NCBI GenBank assembly: GCA_031002005.1
Contig: CM061914.1
Location: 14,060,148-14,124,147 of the forward strand
Length of the DNA: 64,000 bases
Source: Vandiemenella viatica
Lineage: Eukaryota; Arthropoda; Insecta; Orthoptera; Morabidae
Direction: 5' to 3'
Shown: positions 33,084 to 43,487 of the stretch, piece after piece
Numbering within the stretch: the stretch's first letter is position 1
How the letters are laid out: every line of letters starts with the position of its first letter
The notes under the pieces: model-generated
Told to the model about the DNA's origin: nothing
The model's input: only the letters and a program-made list of their open reading frames with translations
Databases searched by the model: none
Made by a program: the position numbers and the translations under genes

Positions 33084-33664
33084 GAAGCGCCAGCTGCTGC
33101 AAGCTATCTAGCTAAGCATGCCATTTAAAGAAAAAAGGAAACACAAGGTTGCACTATAGGAATAATTACAGGTGAAATTTAAATAATTGCTTCTGTCATC
33201 ACAGATGACAAAGGAGAAGAAAATGTATTGTCGAGTTAGGAGAGAAAAATCTTGTCCGATTTTCTTCCTCGATATTTCACAGAAAAAAAAGGAAAATTAT
33301 GAGGAAAAAATTAGGGAAGGATTTAAGCCTTCAAAAACAGCCAAATAAGCAGCGCACAGCGCGTCCTTAGCTTTCGGAGACTCTGCACGACGATTCTTCT
33401 TTCTGCAAGCTGCCTCTCTCCCGCCTCCGTCGTCTCGGCTGCCCAGCTCCGCGCCGAACAATGTAGAATATCTTCCCCGCTGCTCCTTGACCAGCCGCGC
33501 TGCCTTCGTCGAGTGGGAGTTCTTCCGCACCTTTGGGCATTGTCGACACCTGTTTCGATTGTCGTCGTCTTGATATCACTAGTTTTCCTTTTTTTTTCTT
33601 TTGTGTGTTTTCCTAGGATTTGAGAAAAATTGTCTCTCCTCCTAGTACTAATTTCTACCACACT
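33084..33664 (-). other. Leader region of the gag-only element
   Basis: Between PBS and gag on the minus strand. It probably contains the RNA packaging signal. Overlapping Arg/Ser-rich frames at 33297-33661 are short, mutually overlapping and unsupported. Confidence 0.5.
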
Positions 33665-33683
33665 GTCCTGTCACTCGTCGCCA
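33665..33683 (-). promoter_or_regulatory. Primer-binding site of the gag-only element
   Basis: Minus strand TGGCGACGAGTGACAGGAC starts immediately after the 5' LTR (zero spacer). A TGGCGAC start is a usual insect gypsy PBS, complementary to a tRNA ending GTCGCCA. Confidence 0.75.
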
Positions 33684-34301
33684 TGTAAGACTAAATGTCT
33701 TTTCTTGGGGTTGACATGATACTTACTGTAGACCGAACTTCGTGCTTGCTAAAGTTTTAATTACTGACATACAGCACTAGAAGCCGGATAAATGAGTTCG
33801 TAGTCGCCGTCGGTCGCCAGATAGGGTCCAAACCAGTCCGATAAAAGTGTGAGGATAACTAATTAAGAGAAATCTTCAAGTATTAAGTAATGAAAATAGG
33901 TTCTCCACACATTTATTAGAATAAAGTACACATCGAACCAGTTGGCCACTATCAGAATTTAGATGATAAGGCTATTGAAACTTCGTAATCCGTCGATTGC
34001 AAGATTCTTAGAAAAAAAAGGAAAGTTATTAATCCAAATCAGTCCACACTAAATTACTTTCGATGCCACACTTCACTGTTCTGGTATCTCAACCCACTGT
34101 TCAAATCAATTTAAAACATACGTCGCAATGGTTAAACTAGTTCATTCATTCTTCTTACTTCTTGCTACACCCGCACAGTTCGTATAGCGTCTCACATTAC
34201 GCGACGCGAGCCGTCCGCTACCATACCTCGATAACGACTGACTTTAAACAATGTAGTCATGCGCTCACTTCGGAGCGGCGGAATGCTACTGTTATGTTAC
34301 A
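33684..34301 (-). repeat. 5' LTR of the gag-only element
   Basis: In minus orientation this LTR lies upstream of gag and should drive its transcription. Ends TGTAA/TTACA; followed on the plus strand by TSD AGGT at 34302. Confidence 0.9.
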
Positions 34302-34560
34302 AGGTCTAGCAGCTCAGAGGTTAAGGTGGCTGACTGGGAATTGATAGTTCTCCGGTTCGAATCCCTGTCTCGGCGGTGATTTTTGTAGGCCTTTAAACCG
34401 ACCTTCAACTATCGCATAGCTTGCTGTGTAATGTGAAGTAGGCCTACCCTGAACGCTTCCTTAATTGGGATTCCACATTAAACTGTAGGTCCCCTGTAGC
34501 CTCTAGGATTGCTGTGTTAGGTTAAGGCGGCTACGATAGGGACAGAATACGAAACCAATA
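34302..34560 (+). mobile_element. tRNA-derived SINE (family S3), LTR-element target
   Basis: The tRNA-like head has an A box in TAGCAGCTCAGAGGTTAAGG and a B box in GGTTCGAATCCC. It is followed by an unrelated body. The head begins right at the TSD of the gag-only element, so the LTR element inserted at or near the start of the SINE. The 3' end is not defined by a poly(A), and the end given is approximate. Confidence 0.55.
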
Positions 34561-35351
34561 GAAACCCTATCACCAGATTATTACGACAAAACGGAATATA
34601 TTATTTATTTATTAAGTTCTGTGTTCGTGTTTTGTTGTCCTCGCTATATTGCACCATGAATACAGTATTTAGTACAGTGTAAACACTTCATGCTAAATGA
34701 TCGCACGCAAACCCCATCAATCCTTTGATTCTTGGCTGTCCGTGTGATGCAGTTCTGCCCTGGAAGAAGACCACAGAAGGATGGTCGAAATGTGGGCTAT
34801 GCGAATCATGACGCGGCGCCACCAGGACAGCCAAGAATCAACTGACTCTGGCAGCGGAAGCCTGCGACTACATCATTAATTCTACTGCTCTGAAACTTCA
34901 TCTATGTTGCTTGAATTCTACTAACATCTCTTTCTTTCGTTTTTAGTTTTAGTTTTTGGTTTTTTTTTCAGGTACACAATATAGTCGATGTTGAAGAGCA
35001 GTTTCTGTTTCCTACGTAATAACGATTTGAGATATATCTGTCAGCAAAAATGTTGAAAATTGAAAACTTTGACAAACGCTTACATCTTTAATTTAGATTA
35101 AAAACTATCTTTGCCTTGTGATTGGCGAATCAGAAAAGACAATACATCGGAAGCTGAGGAAGGAAAAAAAAATTCTACTTTTACTTTTTTGGCGCAACCC
35201 TTGAGAATAATTTTACAAAATTCGAAATGGGATACTCGATTTTGGATCTGAAAAACATTAAATTTGAAGTCTGCAACTTATTCCGTTCACAGAATAGACG
35301 CGCGCAATAGACAGAGGAGCGATATTGATAGGCATTTTTCACTTTTCTTAA
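34561..35351. other. Unassigned sequence with one inverted repeat
   Basis: A perfect 17-bp inverted pair, TTGATTCTTGGCTGTCC at 34725-34741 and its complement at 34825-34841, spans 83 bp. No coding or terminal-repeat signal was recognised elsewhere. Confidence 0.4.
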
Positions 35352-35362
35352 CTAATGCTTAT

Positions 35363-35589
35363 GCCGGCCTCGGTAGCGTAGGGGCTATAGTCGCCGGTTC
35401 GAATCCGGCCGCGGGTATGGATGTTAAGTGTTGTGTGTCTCTATGAATGCCCTGTCCGTCCTGTGGTGTCCATACTTACAAGATACAAAATATAAACACT
35501 GCATTATGACTCATTCACTGGAGGCTAGTAATAATCACATTGAGCTGGCTGTATGGCCTCAGCTGCCAAAAACCAAAAAAAAAAAAAAA

Positions 35590-35629
<40 letters not shown>
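35363..35629 (+). mobile_element. tRNA-derived SINE (family S4), full length with 11-bp TSD
   Basis: The head GCCGGCCTCGGTAGCGTAGG contains the A box, and GCCGGTTCGAATCCGGCC contains the B box. A short body is followed by about 50 A residues with one T. TSDs CTAATGCTTAT at 35352-35362 and 35630-35640 are identical, showing target-primed insertion. The lysine-rich frame across the A run is an artefact. Confidence 0.9.
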
Positions 35630-35631
<2 letters not shown>

Positions 35632-35640
35632 AATGCTTAT

Positions 35641-36156
35641 CAGAATTAATTAAACTAAATTTATCTAACAAACTAATAACGACAAAAGAATTACTCCTGC
35701 TAACATAGTCGCCGGCGGCATTCAGTCTCCCCATAATAACGCTTTTGAATTTCCTTCCGTCCCAGTACTCCAGTTGATTGATGCAGGAGATGTTGCTATC
35801 CTTTCCTTCTTTAAATGTTGCCGACGTTTCCATGTGGCATGTGAGTAAGGATGAAAATATCGGAAACGGTAAATGGAGAAACACATCGCGGCAGGTTCTA
35901 CAGTGTAGAGCGCAGGGCCATCAGGCGCATTGAAGGTAACAGTTGAAAACGGTACAGAGTGCGAAGCTCTCATGATTAATTGACCAATGGTAGCCCGCTG
36001 AGGACGATATGGAGGCCCCGTGCTTTGCTTCACTATATCTGTTATAATTCAAAGTATTTGGCTTTTCTAAAACAATTACGATCAACCAATACACAAAAAT
36101 TGCGATTTTATTTACACACAACTCGATCAATACACTGTTTTTCAGGTTCATAAAAC
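35641..36156. other. Unassigned sequence with minus-strand frames
   Basis: Two overlapping minus-strand frames (35630-35884 and 35722-36033) show RPQRATIGQLIMRASHS in one and LEYWDGRKFKSVIMGRLN in the other. They are not low-complexity but I do not recognise them. Confidence 0.25.
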
Positions 36157-36945
36157 CAGTATCAAAAACATCGATGTTTTCTATTCGATGCATCGAATCA
36201 AATTATGAATCGCTTACTTTCGATGTTTAACGATGCATCGATGTATTTCATTCGATAAATTGAAAGAACGCACTCGTTTCCCCCCCCCCCCCCCTCTGAC
36301 GCGATGGGATACGTTTTAAAGCAAAACAAAAAACAGGAAATTGTATCGCTATACGTAATTGTTGTCACTTGCAAAAACACATCATATTTTTTCTTTTAAC
36401 TTGACGTCTTTGCAGAATTAATAAAATAAAAAATCCCTAATGTTGAACACCTCACATTAACTAGTGATATATAGTCAGATATATCGCTGCGTATTTTGAT
36501 GTAGATGCGGTGTTCTAATCAATGACAGAGGGAGTTTATTAACTCGATTAACATCATACATCGGAATATACAGCACACATGCTCCTTAAAAACTACGACG
36601 ATTTGAGATTTGACTCTGACAAACTTTACAGTCGTTACTGATAACACCCAGAATATGGTAAGAGCTGTGGAATTAGCATTTGGAAAGAAGAAGCACACCC
36701 TTTGTTTCACTCATTCACTTAATTTGGTTGCTCAAAATATTCACAAAATTCCTGAATTAGAAAATATATTTTGGAAAATAAAGACCATCGTTCCGTTTTA
36801 TATGTATGTAAAAGACTTCGCTCACCCACCACGCTTGGTGATATTTCTATATGGGAAAGTAAAATATAGCTGTTTTGAAGACCTAACTGTAGTAATGGAA
36901 GAATGGTCTTTACGTACTACAGAACGATATATACGGTTTTAGCCA
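36157..36945 (+). mobile_element. hAT remnant (hAT-D, ZBED1-like)
   Basis: CAGTATCAAAAACATCGATG at 36157 looks like a hAT 5' end, with several further ATCGATGCATCGA-type motifs to 36256. Downstream, codons for VVTDNTQNMVRAVELAFGK, CFTHSLNLVAQNIHKI and IFWKIKTIVPFYMYVKDFAH (36625-36820) are the hAT catalytic segment around the second Asp and the insertion domain start. No matching right end was found. A 16-base C run at about 36280-36295 lies between. Confidence 0.65.
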
Positions 36946-37604
36946 CCCTAATTCCTCTATAAAGTCGATCTATAGTGGCAGTTCATTCTAGCCTTTCGCG
37001 GAGATTTCAGCGTTCTGTACTGTGAAATATTATTCGAATTTTTAAAATATACTGAATTTAAAATGTCTGTTAAGGAGCAAATTGCAAAATTATCAGAAAC
37101 TGCAAATAAAATCAGTGACGATTCGTTATACAGTGAAATGTGGAAGTTGAGGTTAAAAAATGCGGTTGTTTATTACGAAGGCTGCTTGCTAAAAATAGTT
37201 TGATTACATCGAAATCTTCAACTTCAATTTCTCATAAAGCAATGTGATGGTTGAAGAAATTTACAAACGTGCTACGGACATGCTAGCTGATAAAATGCTT
37301 TTAACTGATGAAGAATTTGCTCATGAAAATTAAAAAGTCAAACACAATTGCTTATCAGATGAATATGAATCAGAAGAAAGATAAAAAAAGAGAGCTAGAC
37401 AACCTTTCTATGGATTAAAAAAAATTAATATTGCAAAGTCCCACCCCATGTGGAATCTACAAACATTACAATAAAAAGGATGCAGCCATTTAAAAACGAA
37501 GGAATACTTATCCCGAATGGAAGAAGAAATAAAAAAAGGAGGAAATTAATTTGATAAATACGCAATAATCAATTCCTGGACACATGCTCATTGTGTTGAA
37601 GTTC
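36946..37604 (+). other. Broken unidentified coding-like stretch
   Basis: ATG 37062 opens MSVKEQIAKLSETANKISDD with about 45 codons before a stop. After frame changes, TDMLADKMLLTDEEFAHE and KEYLSRMEEEIKKGG can be read. The mix looks like a decayed transposon-type protein, but I cannot place it in a family. A SINE begins at its right edge. Confidence 0.35.
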
Positions 37605-38005
37605 CCCGAGGGAGCATTGCACCCAGACTCCCCTCGTGGCAAGCGAGTTTGCTACAGACTCGGCCACTTCGCTGTGCTGGCACGGAGTACAAGTTGGCCA
37701 GTCTGTGAGCTGTGCGCAAAGCTTTACAGCCATTCTCCAGCGTATCTTCTGGCTAATAATCTTTACTACTTTGCTGGGTGGACACCCTTACGGTATACTA
37801 CTAACCTGCCATGTTTCCGAGACCGAAAGGACGGGCAGTTCCTTTCCTCTGGGACCAACAGAGGGGTAAACCGTCGAATCCGAACCACGGAACGACCTGA
37901 CGTTGCTCATATGATCAAACACAGCTCTCACAAATTTTTGCGTCCATCGGGATTTGAGCCCAGGACCTAACACCTTAACCACTGAGCTAGCAGACCGCTC
38001 TCATA
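37605..38005 (-). mobile_element. tRNA-derived SINE (family S5), minus orientation
   Basis: On the minus strand the head GCGGTCTGCTAGCTCAGTGG then TTAAGG holds the A box, and GGGCTCAAATCCC is the B box. About 330 bp of body follow, containing GAAACATGGCAGG. It interrupts the coding-like stretch on its left. TSDs were not identified. Frames inside it are not genes. Confidence 0.65.
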
Positions 38006-38900
38006 AAGAATATGACGAAGAGAATGATGCTGTGCGGAAGTACGGCCATTCCAAGTGAATTAAATAAAAATTTCTCTTTTCAGAAAAACAATTTTTCTTC
38101 TGAGCTTAGCCGTTCTTATACGTCGTAAATTACAGATTCTTGACAAAACCGTATCCATTAGACTCAGTCTTCTCTCTAACAAACTTTACTATCGTATTTG
38201 CCTTACAGGCAACTGCTCTGACCCACTTAACTCTTACGCCATCATACCTTCTGCTCGCTCCCTCAATCGGAGCTATCAAAGATCGTACCTCAACTCTTTT
38301 AGTGTCAGAAACTTCTACTTGAAGTGACTTCTAAATTATTATCGCGTAATTAGGTGCTTAATACTACACAGCAGCAATCACAAACAAAATCACGATAAGC
38401 ATTTCAAATAACAAACAGGCTGGGTATGTTTTATACCTAACAACCTGGGTCTGTCGTTCATCCACACAACCAAACCAGTGGATCTCTAGCAATGCCAACG
38501 TGCCCTTAAGCCCGAAAAACAACAACATCTACCAATGCTGAAACAGTGTTTTGACTGTCTCAAATTGCTTTCAGTAACCACTAACTCAAAAGCTATCAGT
38601 TTTGTCTAATTATGTGCCTCCGTTTTGTTTATAGGCTCGTTTGGTGTGAAGAAGTCACCTCAACTCTTCAAGGATCCAACCTGCTTCGTAAAGAACAAAT
38701 TTCTTGACGATTTTCGATATCCTTATACATTGGAAAAACAAGCGGTAAGTACAAATTGTGTTTGACAAACTGGAAAATAATTTTACGAGAACTCGAGATT
38801 CACTTCCAATGAAACTCCTGAACGTCCAGGACATAACCGCCCATCAAATATGGTTGAGATTGTTGGCTGATGGTGCAGTCATCGATAGGTAAGTTAGGAA
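38006..38900. other. Unassigned AT-rich sequence
   Basis: No repeat ends, tRNA boxes or protein motifs recognised. A 60-codon frame at 38140-38322 is not distinctive. Confidence 0.4.
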
Positions 38901-38939
38901 TTCGGCCGATTACTTAGAAATTAAGCTTGGTCTGGATGT

Positions 38940-39390
38940 TATTTTGGCAAGGTGCAACGAATGTAAACTCTAAATTCTAAAAAGTGCAAGGCAATGCACA
39001 TAACTAACAAAATAATCCGCTTGTTGAGGGGTATAAAATAAAAAGTTCAATTATTGATGTGGTAGATTTCCTGAAGTATTTAGGCGTAACAGTGCAGAGC
39101 AACATGAAATGGGACCTGCACATCAGCCCTAATTCGACCGTAACTAGAACTAATATCAGTCTGAAAAACTGTAATCCACAGACAAAGGGTACGGCGTAAA
39201 AACTCTTACCTGTCCTCATTTGGTCTACTGATGTTCATTTGGGATCCGTTTCGTAAGGGATTGATCGACAGTATAGAGAAAGTACAGAGAAGACCCGCTC
39301 GATTCGTGACTGCTTGCTACAATCCTTACGAAAGCGTCACAGAATTGATTTCTTTACGAGTTCGATGAAACACTTCGTCCACATAAATTG
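38940..39390 (+). mobile_element. CR1/L2-like LINE fragment
   Basis: Degenerate codons on the plus strand include KYLGVTVQSNMKWDLHIS (near 39070-39125), WDPFRKGLIDSIEKVQRRPA and RFVTACYN (near 39245-39320). These are the conserved segments after the RT fingers/palm in CR1/L2-type LINEs. The family differs from the CR1-like copies A-C. Confidence 0.6.
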
Positions 39391-39569
39391 CCGCACTCAT
39401 GCCTACAGAATCCTGCCTCCCCTCGTGCCATTCCGGATCGGAATGCACAGAGTAGAGATTAGTTTTGGCGCAAAGCATCCTTCGTCACCAACAATTGTGT
39501 TAATCGCAGAGTATAGATGTAAATGCAAGTACAATATCAAAACTGGCCAGCGTCACTTAAAGTTCTTAC

Positions 39570-39935
39570 AGTAGTTGTAGGGAGTCCAAAGGACAGTTAT
39601 GTTTGTGGAAGTTACTGCTGGACATCGGAAACTGATAGGAGCTGAGTTCGGAGTCACTGGAGGAAATGAAGCGCGTGAAGTGGAAGTGTATAAAGCATAT
39701 CGGCGATGAGGCTTGTTTGGGTATTGGTAGAACTACACGGAAGGAAATAAATGGCCGTGGCCACAAGTTGGCACTTGATTTCAGGGTGGGGGGGGAGATA
39801 ACCTTTTGTATGTGAGGGTGGTCAGGAATAGAATAAATTATCAGGCAAACACTATAACACATTAGAATTATATAAGGAACAATAAGTTGGATGGCTATAC
39901 TGAACTCACAGAATTTAAGCTAAAATAGCTAATCA
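39570..39935 (+). mobile_element. CR1-like LINE 3' fragment, diverged
   Basis: Readable pieces HIGDEACLGIG and HKLALDFRVGG match the end of copies A-C (YIGDEAWKDIG, HKLALDFRHNG). Frames are broken. It ends where the next LINE begins. Confidence 0.55.
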
Positions 39936-40096
39936 TGAATGGGGGAAGTAGGAGATTGGTGAAATGGCTACGAGCATGTACGCTATCATATATATTATTT
40001 ATTTATTCGTTGAGGCCAACTAGGACCACGTTAAGCCTTTGTGCATTTGGCAGCGAGTTTCATGTTCTTTTGGACTCAGAACTCCTTCATTCGTTT

Positions 40097-41557
40097 TCAA
40101 TGCGCCTGTTTGCGCTCCTCTGTCCAGAGTGTACCGCGTCTTCTGTTGGAGTGTTCCTCTCGGCTTGTCCCACTTGTCATTAACTTCTTCCGAAATATAT
40201 CTCTGTTGAAAGTATCTTCTGGTACTAGTCCCATAAAATGAAGATCTTCTTTAACATTTACGAACCAGGGCATTACAGTTTTGGGTCTGGAATAAAATAA
40301 ATTAAAGATTTTTTTTTTTTTTTTTTGTCTGTTCTCCTCCATCCGTTTGAGGTGGCCGTAGAATCGAAACCATCTTTTGCGATTGTTTCAATGAATTTCT
40401 CTATTTTACTGTAGACTTCTTTGTTGGATCTCTTTTGATGGACGCCACTCTTAAAGTTGGAAACCAGAATTGCTCTAATAATTTTTCTCTCTTTTTTTCT
40501 CCAGTTCTCCCAGAAGTCCTTCATCGGCATTCAGGAACAAGGTTTCAGCTGCATACAAAACTACTGGTTTCAGAACTGTTTCATAATGACGTATATTAGT
40601 ATTTTGTGAAAGACATTTTTTATTGTAGATCTCTCGAGAAGTTTGGTAGGCTATTTCTAGTTTGCTAATCCTTTCCCGAAAATCTGCTTTGTCCAGTCCA
40701 TTTTTCACAATGATCTCAGCAAGGTACTTAAATTTTTCCACTTGATTAATGTTCCCGTATTTGGTTTGACATTACAGTGGAGCATCCTTGATGTTAGTCA
40801 TTAATTTAGTTTTCTCAAAATATATCTGTAAATCGGTTTGATCAGCAATTTCCTTCAGCAAATTAATTTGGATCCTAGCAGTTTCTAAGTTATCTAATAC
40901 GATAGTTATGTCATCGGCAAAAACCAGAGTGTCTATTGTGACCCCCCAGATCAGTTCCTATTCTTGATGCGCTGTAGTCAATTTCTTTTAATTTTGCTCG
41001 CCAGGTCCGAATGATCTTTTCGAGAACACACTTAAAAAGCAGTGGAGACAGACCATCACCTAGCCTGACTCCAGGTGTGACTTCAAAAGGATCTGACAGA
41101 CATCATAAAAACTTAGCTTTTGATTTTGTGTTTGTCAGTGTGGATCTAATTATAGCCAATAATTGTAGGTCAACTCCAAATTCTTAAGGATGTTGAAAAG
41201 CACTTCCCAATCTATGGAATCATAAGCTTTCTTAGAGTCCACAAAAACTGACACATATTGCTTTGACCTGAGCGTATAGTATCTGATGATCGTCTTGAGG
41301 ATTTGGATCTGTTCCGCTGTTGAACGATTTTTTCTGAAGCCCCCTTGGTATTCACCTATTTGGTGCCCAACTTGGGAGTCTAATCTCTCCAGGATGGCAA
41401 GTGAGAGAATTTTGTATGTTACCGGAAGCAAGGAAATTCCTCTGTAGTTGTCAACAATCTTCCTACTGCCTTTTTTGTGCAACGAGTGGATCAATGCTGT
41501 TTTCCAATCTTCGGGTACAATTTCCTCATTCCAAATTTCTTCTATTTGCTTTTGCAA
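40097..41557 (-). pseudogene. LINE-B reverse transcriptase and C-terminal region
   Basis: The frame at 41150-41557 has EIVPEDWKTALIHSLHKKGS, NYRGISLLPVTYKILS, GGFRKNRSTAEQI and VFVDSKKAYDSIDWEVL, covering RT blocks 1-3 with the first catalytic Asp. Near 41000-41060, LGDGLSPLLFKCVLEKIIRT is block 4. The catalytic FADDITIVLDN is at about 40890-40925. The frame at 40475-40741 has KFKYLAEIIVKNGLDK, RISKLEIAYQ and LKPVVLYAAETL. The C-terminal part at 40097-40342 has WFVNVKEDLHFMGLVPEDTF. Five or more frame shifts or stops separate these blocks. Confidence 0.8.
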
Positions 41558-42699
41558 GATTTCTATTGATTCTTCAGGGGCATATTTCCATAGTTCTGCA
41601 GTTATCGAGTCTTCTCCAGGTGCCTTATTGTTTTTTAGCCTGGCGATGTGGCGCTCGATTTCATTTTTGTCGGGTGGTAAGGATACCGGGTATCTTATTA
41701 AAGGTTCCTCTGTCTTAATAGGATTAACGGCCTTATCACAGTTAAGTACACTTTTAAAATGGTCAGAAAGGATCCTACAGTTTTCTTCATTTGATGTGGC
41801 CAGTGTGCCATCTTTCCTTTGAAAGCACAGCGACGGCGGTTTGTATCCTGCGAGTTTTCTTTTGAATGTTTTGTAGTACTCTCTAATTTCGTTTTTCTTA
41901 AAATTCTGTTCTATGTTTACAATACGAGATTTTCATAACTACGTTTCTCGGTTCGGATCACTCTTGCTGTTTGAGCCCGTTGCGTTTTGTAGTTTTCCCA
42001 GTCGGTTTCTGATTTAGTTGAGTAGTATTTTTTCCATGCTTGTAGTCTTTGTTTGAGTACTGATTCACAGTTGTCATTCCACCAGGCCTCTTTTTTCTTT
42101 CTTTCCCTTTCTGCGAGTTCCTTTGCTGCCTCAATTAGGCGACTTTTTGTATTGTTAATGTTTCAATCACTGAGTCTGGCCTTCTCCTGAAACTCCGTGA
42201 TTTTTTGCTTGAGTTTATCACTGTCGAAGCTATGATCTGTTTTTGTGTTTTCCTATTGTTTGCGGGAATGGTTTTGAATTTGATTATTGACATATAATGA
42301 TCTGAGTCCACATTTATGTTCTTTTTTACTTTAACGTTGCAACGGTAACCCCCGATGGATCTCATTCTAGAACTCACTGAAGATTGCAAGGTACCTGATT
42401 CCTTGCAATGATCGACAAGAGTCCAATCCTTTGCTCCTGCTGACTGCCGTCAATACAGCTAAAGACTTTAAGTCATTCATCCAATATTTGCATGGGTTCG
42501 GAAACATCTAAGAAACGGCGGCAAGAGAGCAGCAACTTCTCATTAGAACAATTTTATTTTGCATTATGCATCATACACACATACAGAATCCGTCTTCTTC
42601 CAGCACTCCGTCTCGTCTGCCTGCACAAAAGCGTCTCCCACAGCTGTGCATTCCCTCCCCTCCACCTCGCATTCCAACGTCCACCCTCAACCAGCAGCC

Positions 42700-43487
42700 A
42701 CACATAGCTAGGTCACTTTCAACGTTCATAATCTCAGGGCTATTTTTCCTGGAGATAGCAACGTGACCTATTTGGAACTCTCCAATGGCTTGGACAGGAG
42801 ATCGCCATGTTGTTTGCTTCCTTGGCAAATGACGAAAGTGTGTCGACATGACCTGCAGGCTATGATTTTGCAAAGGTTACCATTTTGATAGGTTTTTTTG
42901 TGAGCGGGATAATATTCAATAATTTTTCGGTATTTCTTTTCTCTCCCGAGTTGCGTTGAAATCCACAAAAAGAATTTTTACATGGTGCTTGGAAACCTTG
43001 ACTAACTTTTCATCTAGTAGATCCCAAAATTTTTCCACTTTATCTGGATCTGATCTGTTTTTATCATTTGTGGGGCGTGTGCATGTACAAGTATGTAGGT
43101 TTTGTTGGCGCACTTGATTGTTAATGTAGATAGCCGATGATTTACTAGTTGAAAGTTTTCAACTGGTTCAAGGATTGCAGTTATCACAGCAAAAACTGTT
43201 CCAAGCATCAGAGACCCATTAAAAATCCTTTTCTGGACTCGACTCTTGAAGAAACGATAACTTTCAGAAACGAAAATCTCTTCATCTGGGTACCGTTTTT
43301 CTTGCAGTGCTATTACAGATATCTGGTTTTCATGGAGGGTTCTAGTTAGGGTTTTCATTTTATCAGTTTGGGTTAGTGAATTTATGTTGAATGTTGCTAG
43401 AAAAGTTTTGGATTTGGTTCTGAGTCTTTTGCATGATTCCGAGTCTCCCTCAGAATCCGAATGAGACTCACACGACGAGGGATTCAT
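42700..43487 (-). pseudogene. LINE-B apurinic-like endonuclease
   Basis: The frame opens MNPSSCESHSDSEGDSE at 43487. FLATFNINSL is the first APE block, ISVIALQEKRYPDEE carries the catalytic-region LQE, and VKILFVDFNATRE is the DFN block. Further on, in other frames, MSTHFRHLPRKQTTWRSP and IGEFQIGHVAISRK give the WRSP/IDHV region. The enzyme would nick genomic target DNA to prime reverse transcription. Two or more frame changes break it. The final SDH block appears only beyond the foreign stretch (NVDSDHYMSIIKFK, 42135-42389). Confidence 0.75.

Larger units (their letters stand above)
29209..34301 (-). mobile_element. Gag-only LTR retrotransposon (non-autonomous, gypsy-related)
   Basis: Direct LTRs (29209-29828 and 33684-34301) start TGTAA and end TTACA. 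They are flanked by the 4-bp TSD AGGT (29205-29208 and 34302-34305). On the minus strand the order is 5' LTR, PBS, leader, gag, a second frame in the -1 phase, noncoding, PPT, 3' LTR. No aspartic protease, RT, RNase H or integrase motif is present in the 3.86-kb interior. The LTRs differ only by a few small changes, so insertion is recent. It must depend on enzymes from a related full-length element. The plus-strand gypsy in this window has a similar linker sequence (AVVVSRESNE versus RVAVVSEDSTR here). Confidence 0.9.

Noticed and set aside
33297..33661. Arg/Ser-rich small proteins in the leader of the gag-only element
   Set aside because: Three overlapping frames in GC-rich leader DNA, none with motifs; the leader is expected to be noncoding.
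34302..34380. Free tRNA gene
   Set aside because: A and B boxes are present, but the acceptor ends do not pair and an unrelated body follows, so it is a SINE head. The same applies to 35363, 37950 and 47925.
35428..35649. Lysine-rich plus-strand frame
   Set aside because: It reads through the SINE S4 poly(A); the rest is SINE body.
37584..37970. 128-codon frame
   Set aside because: It lies wholly in the S5 SINE, antisense to its tRNA-like head.
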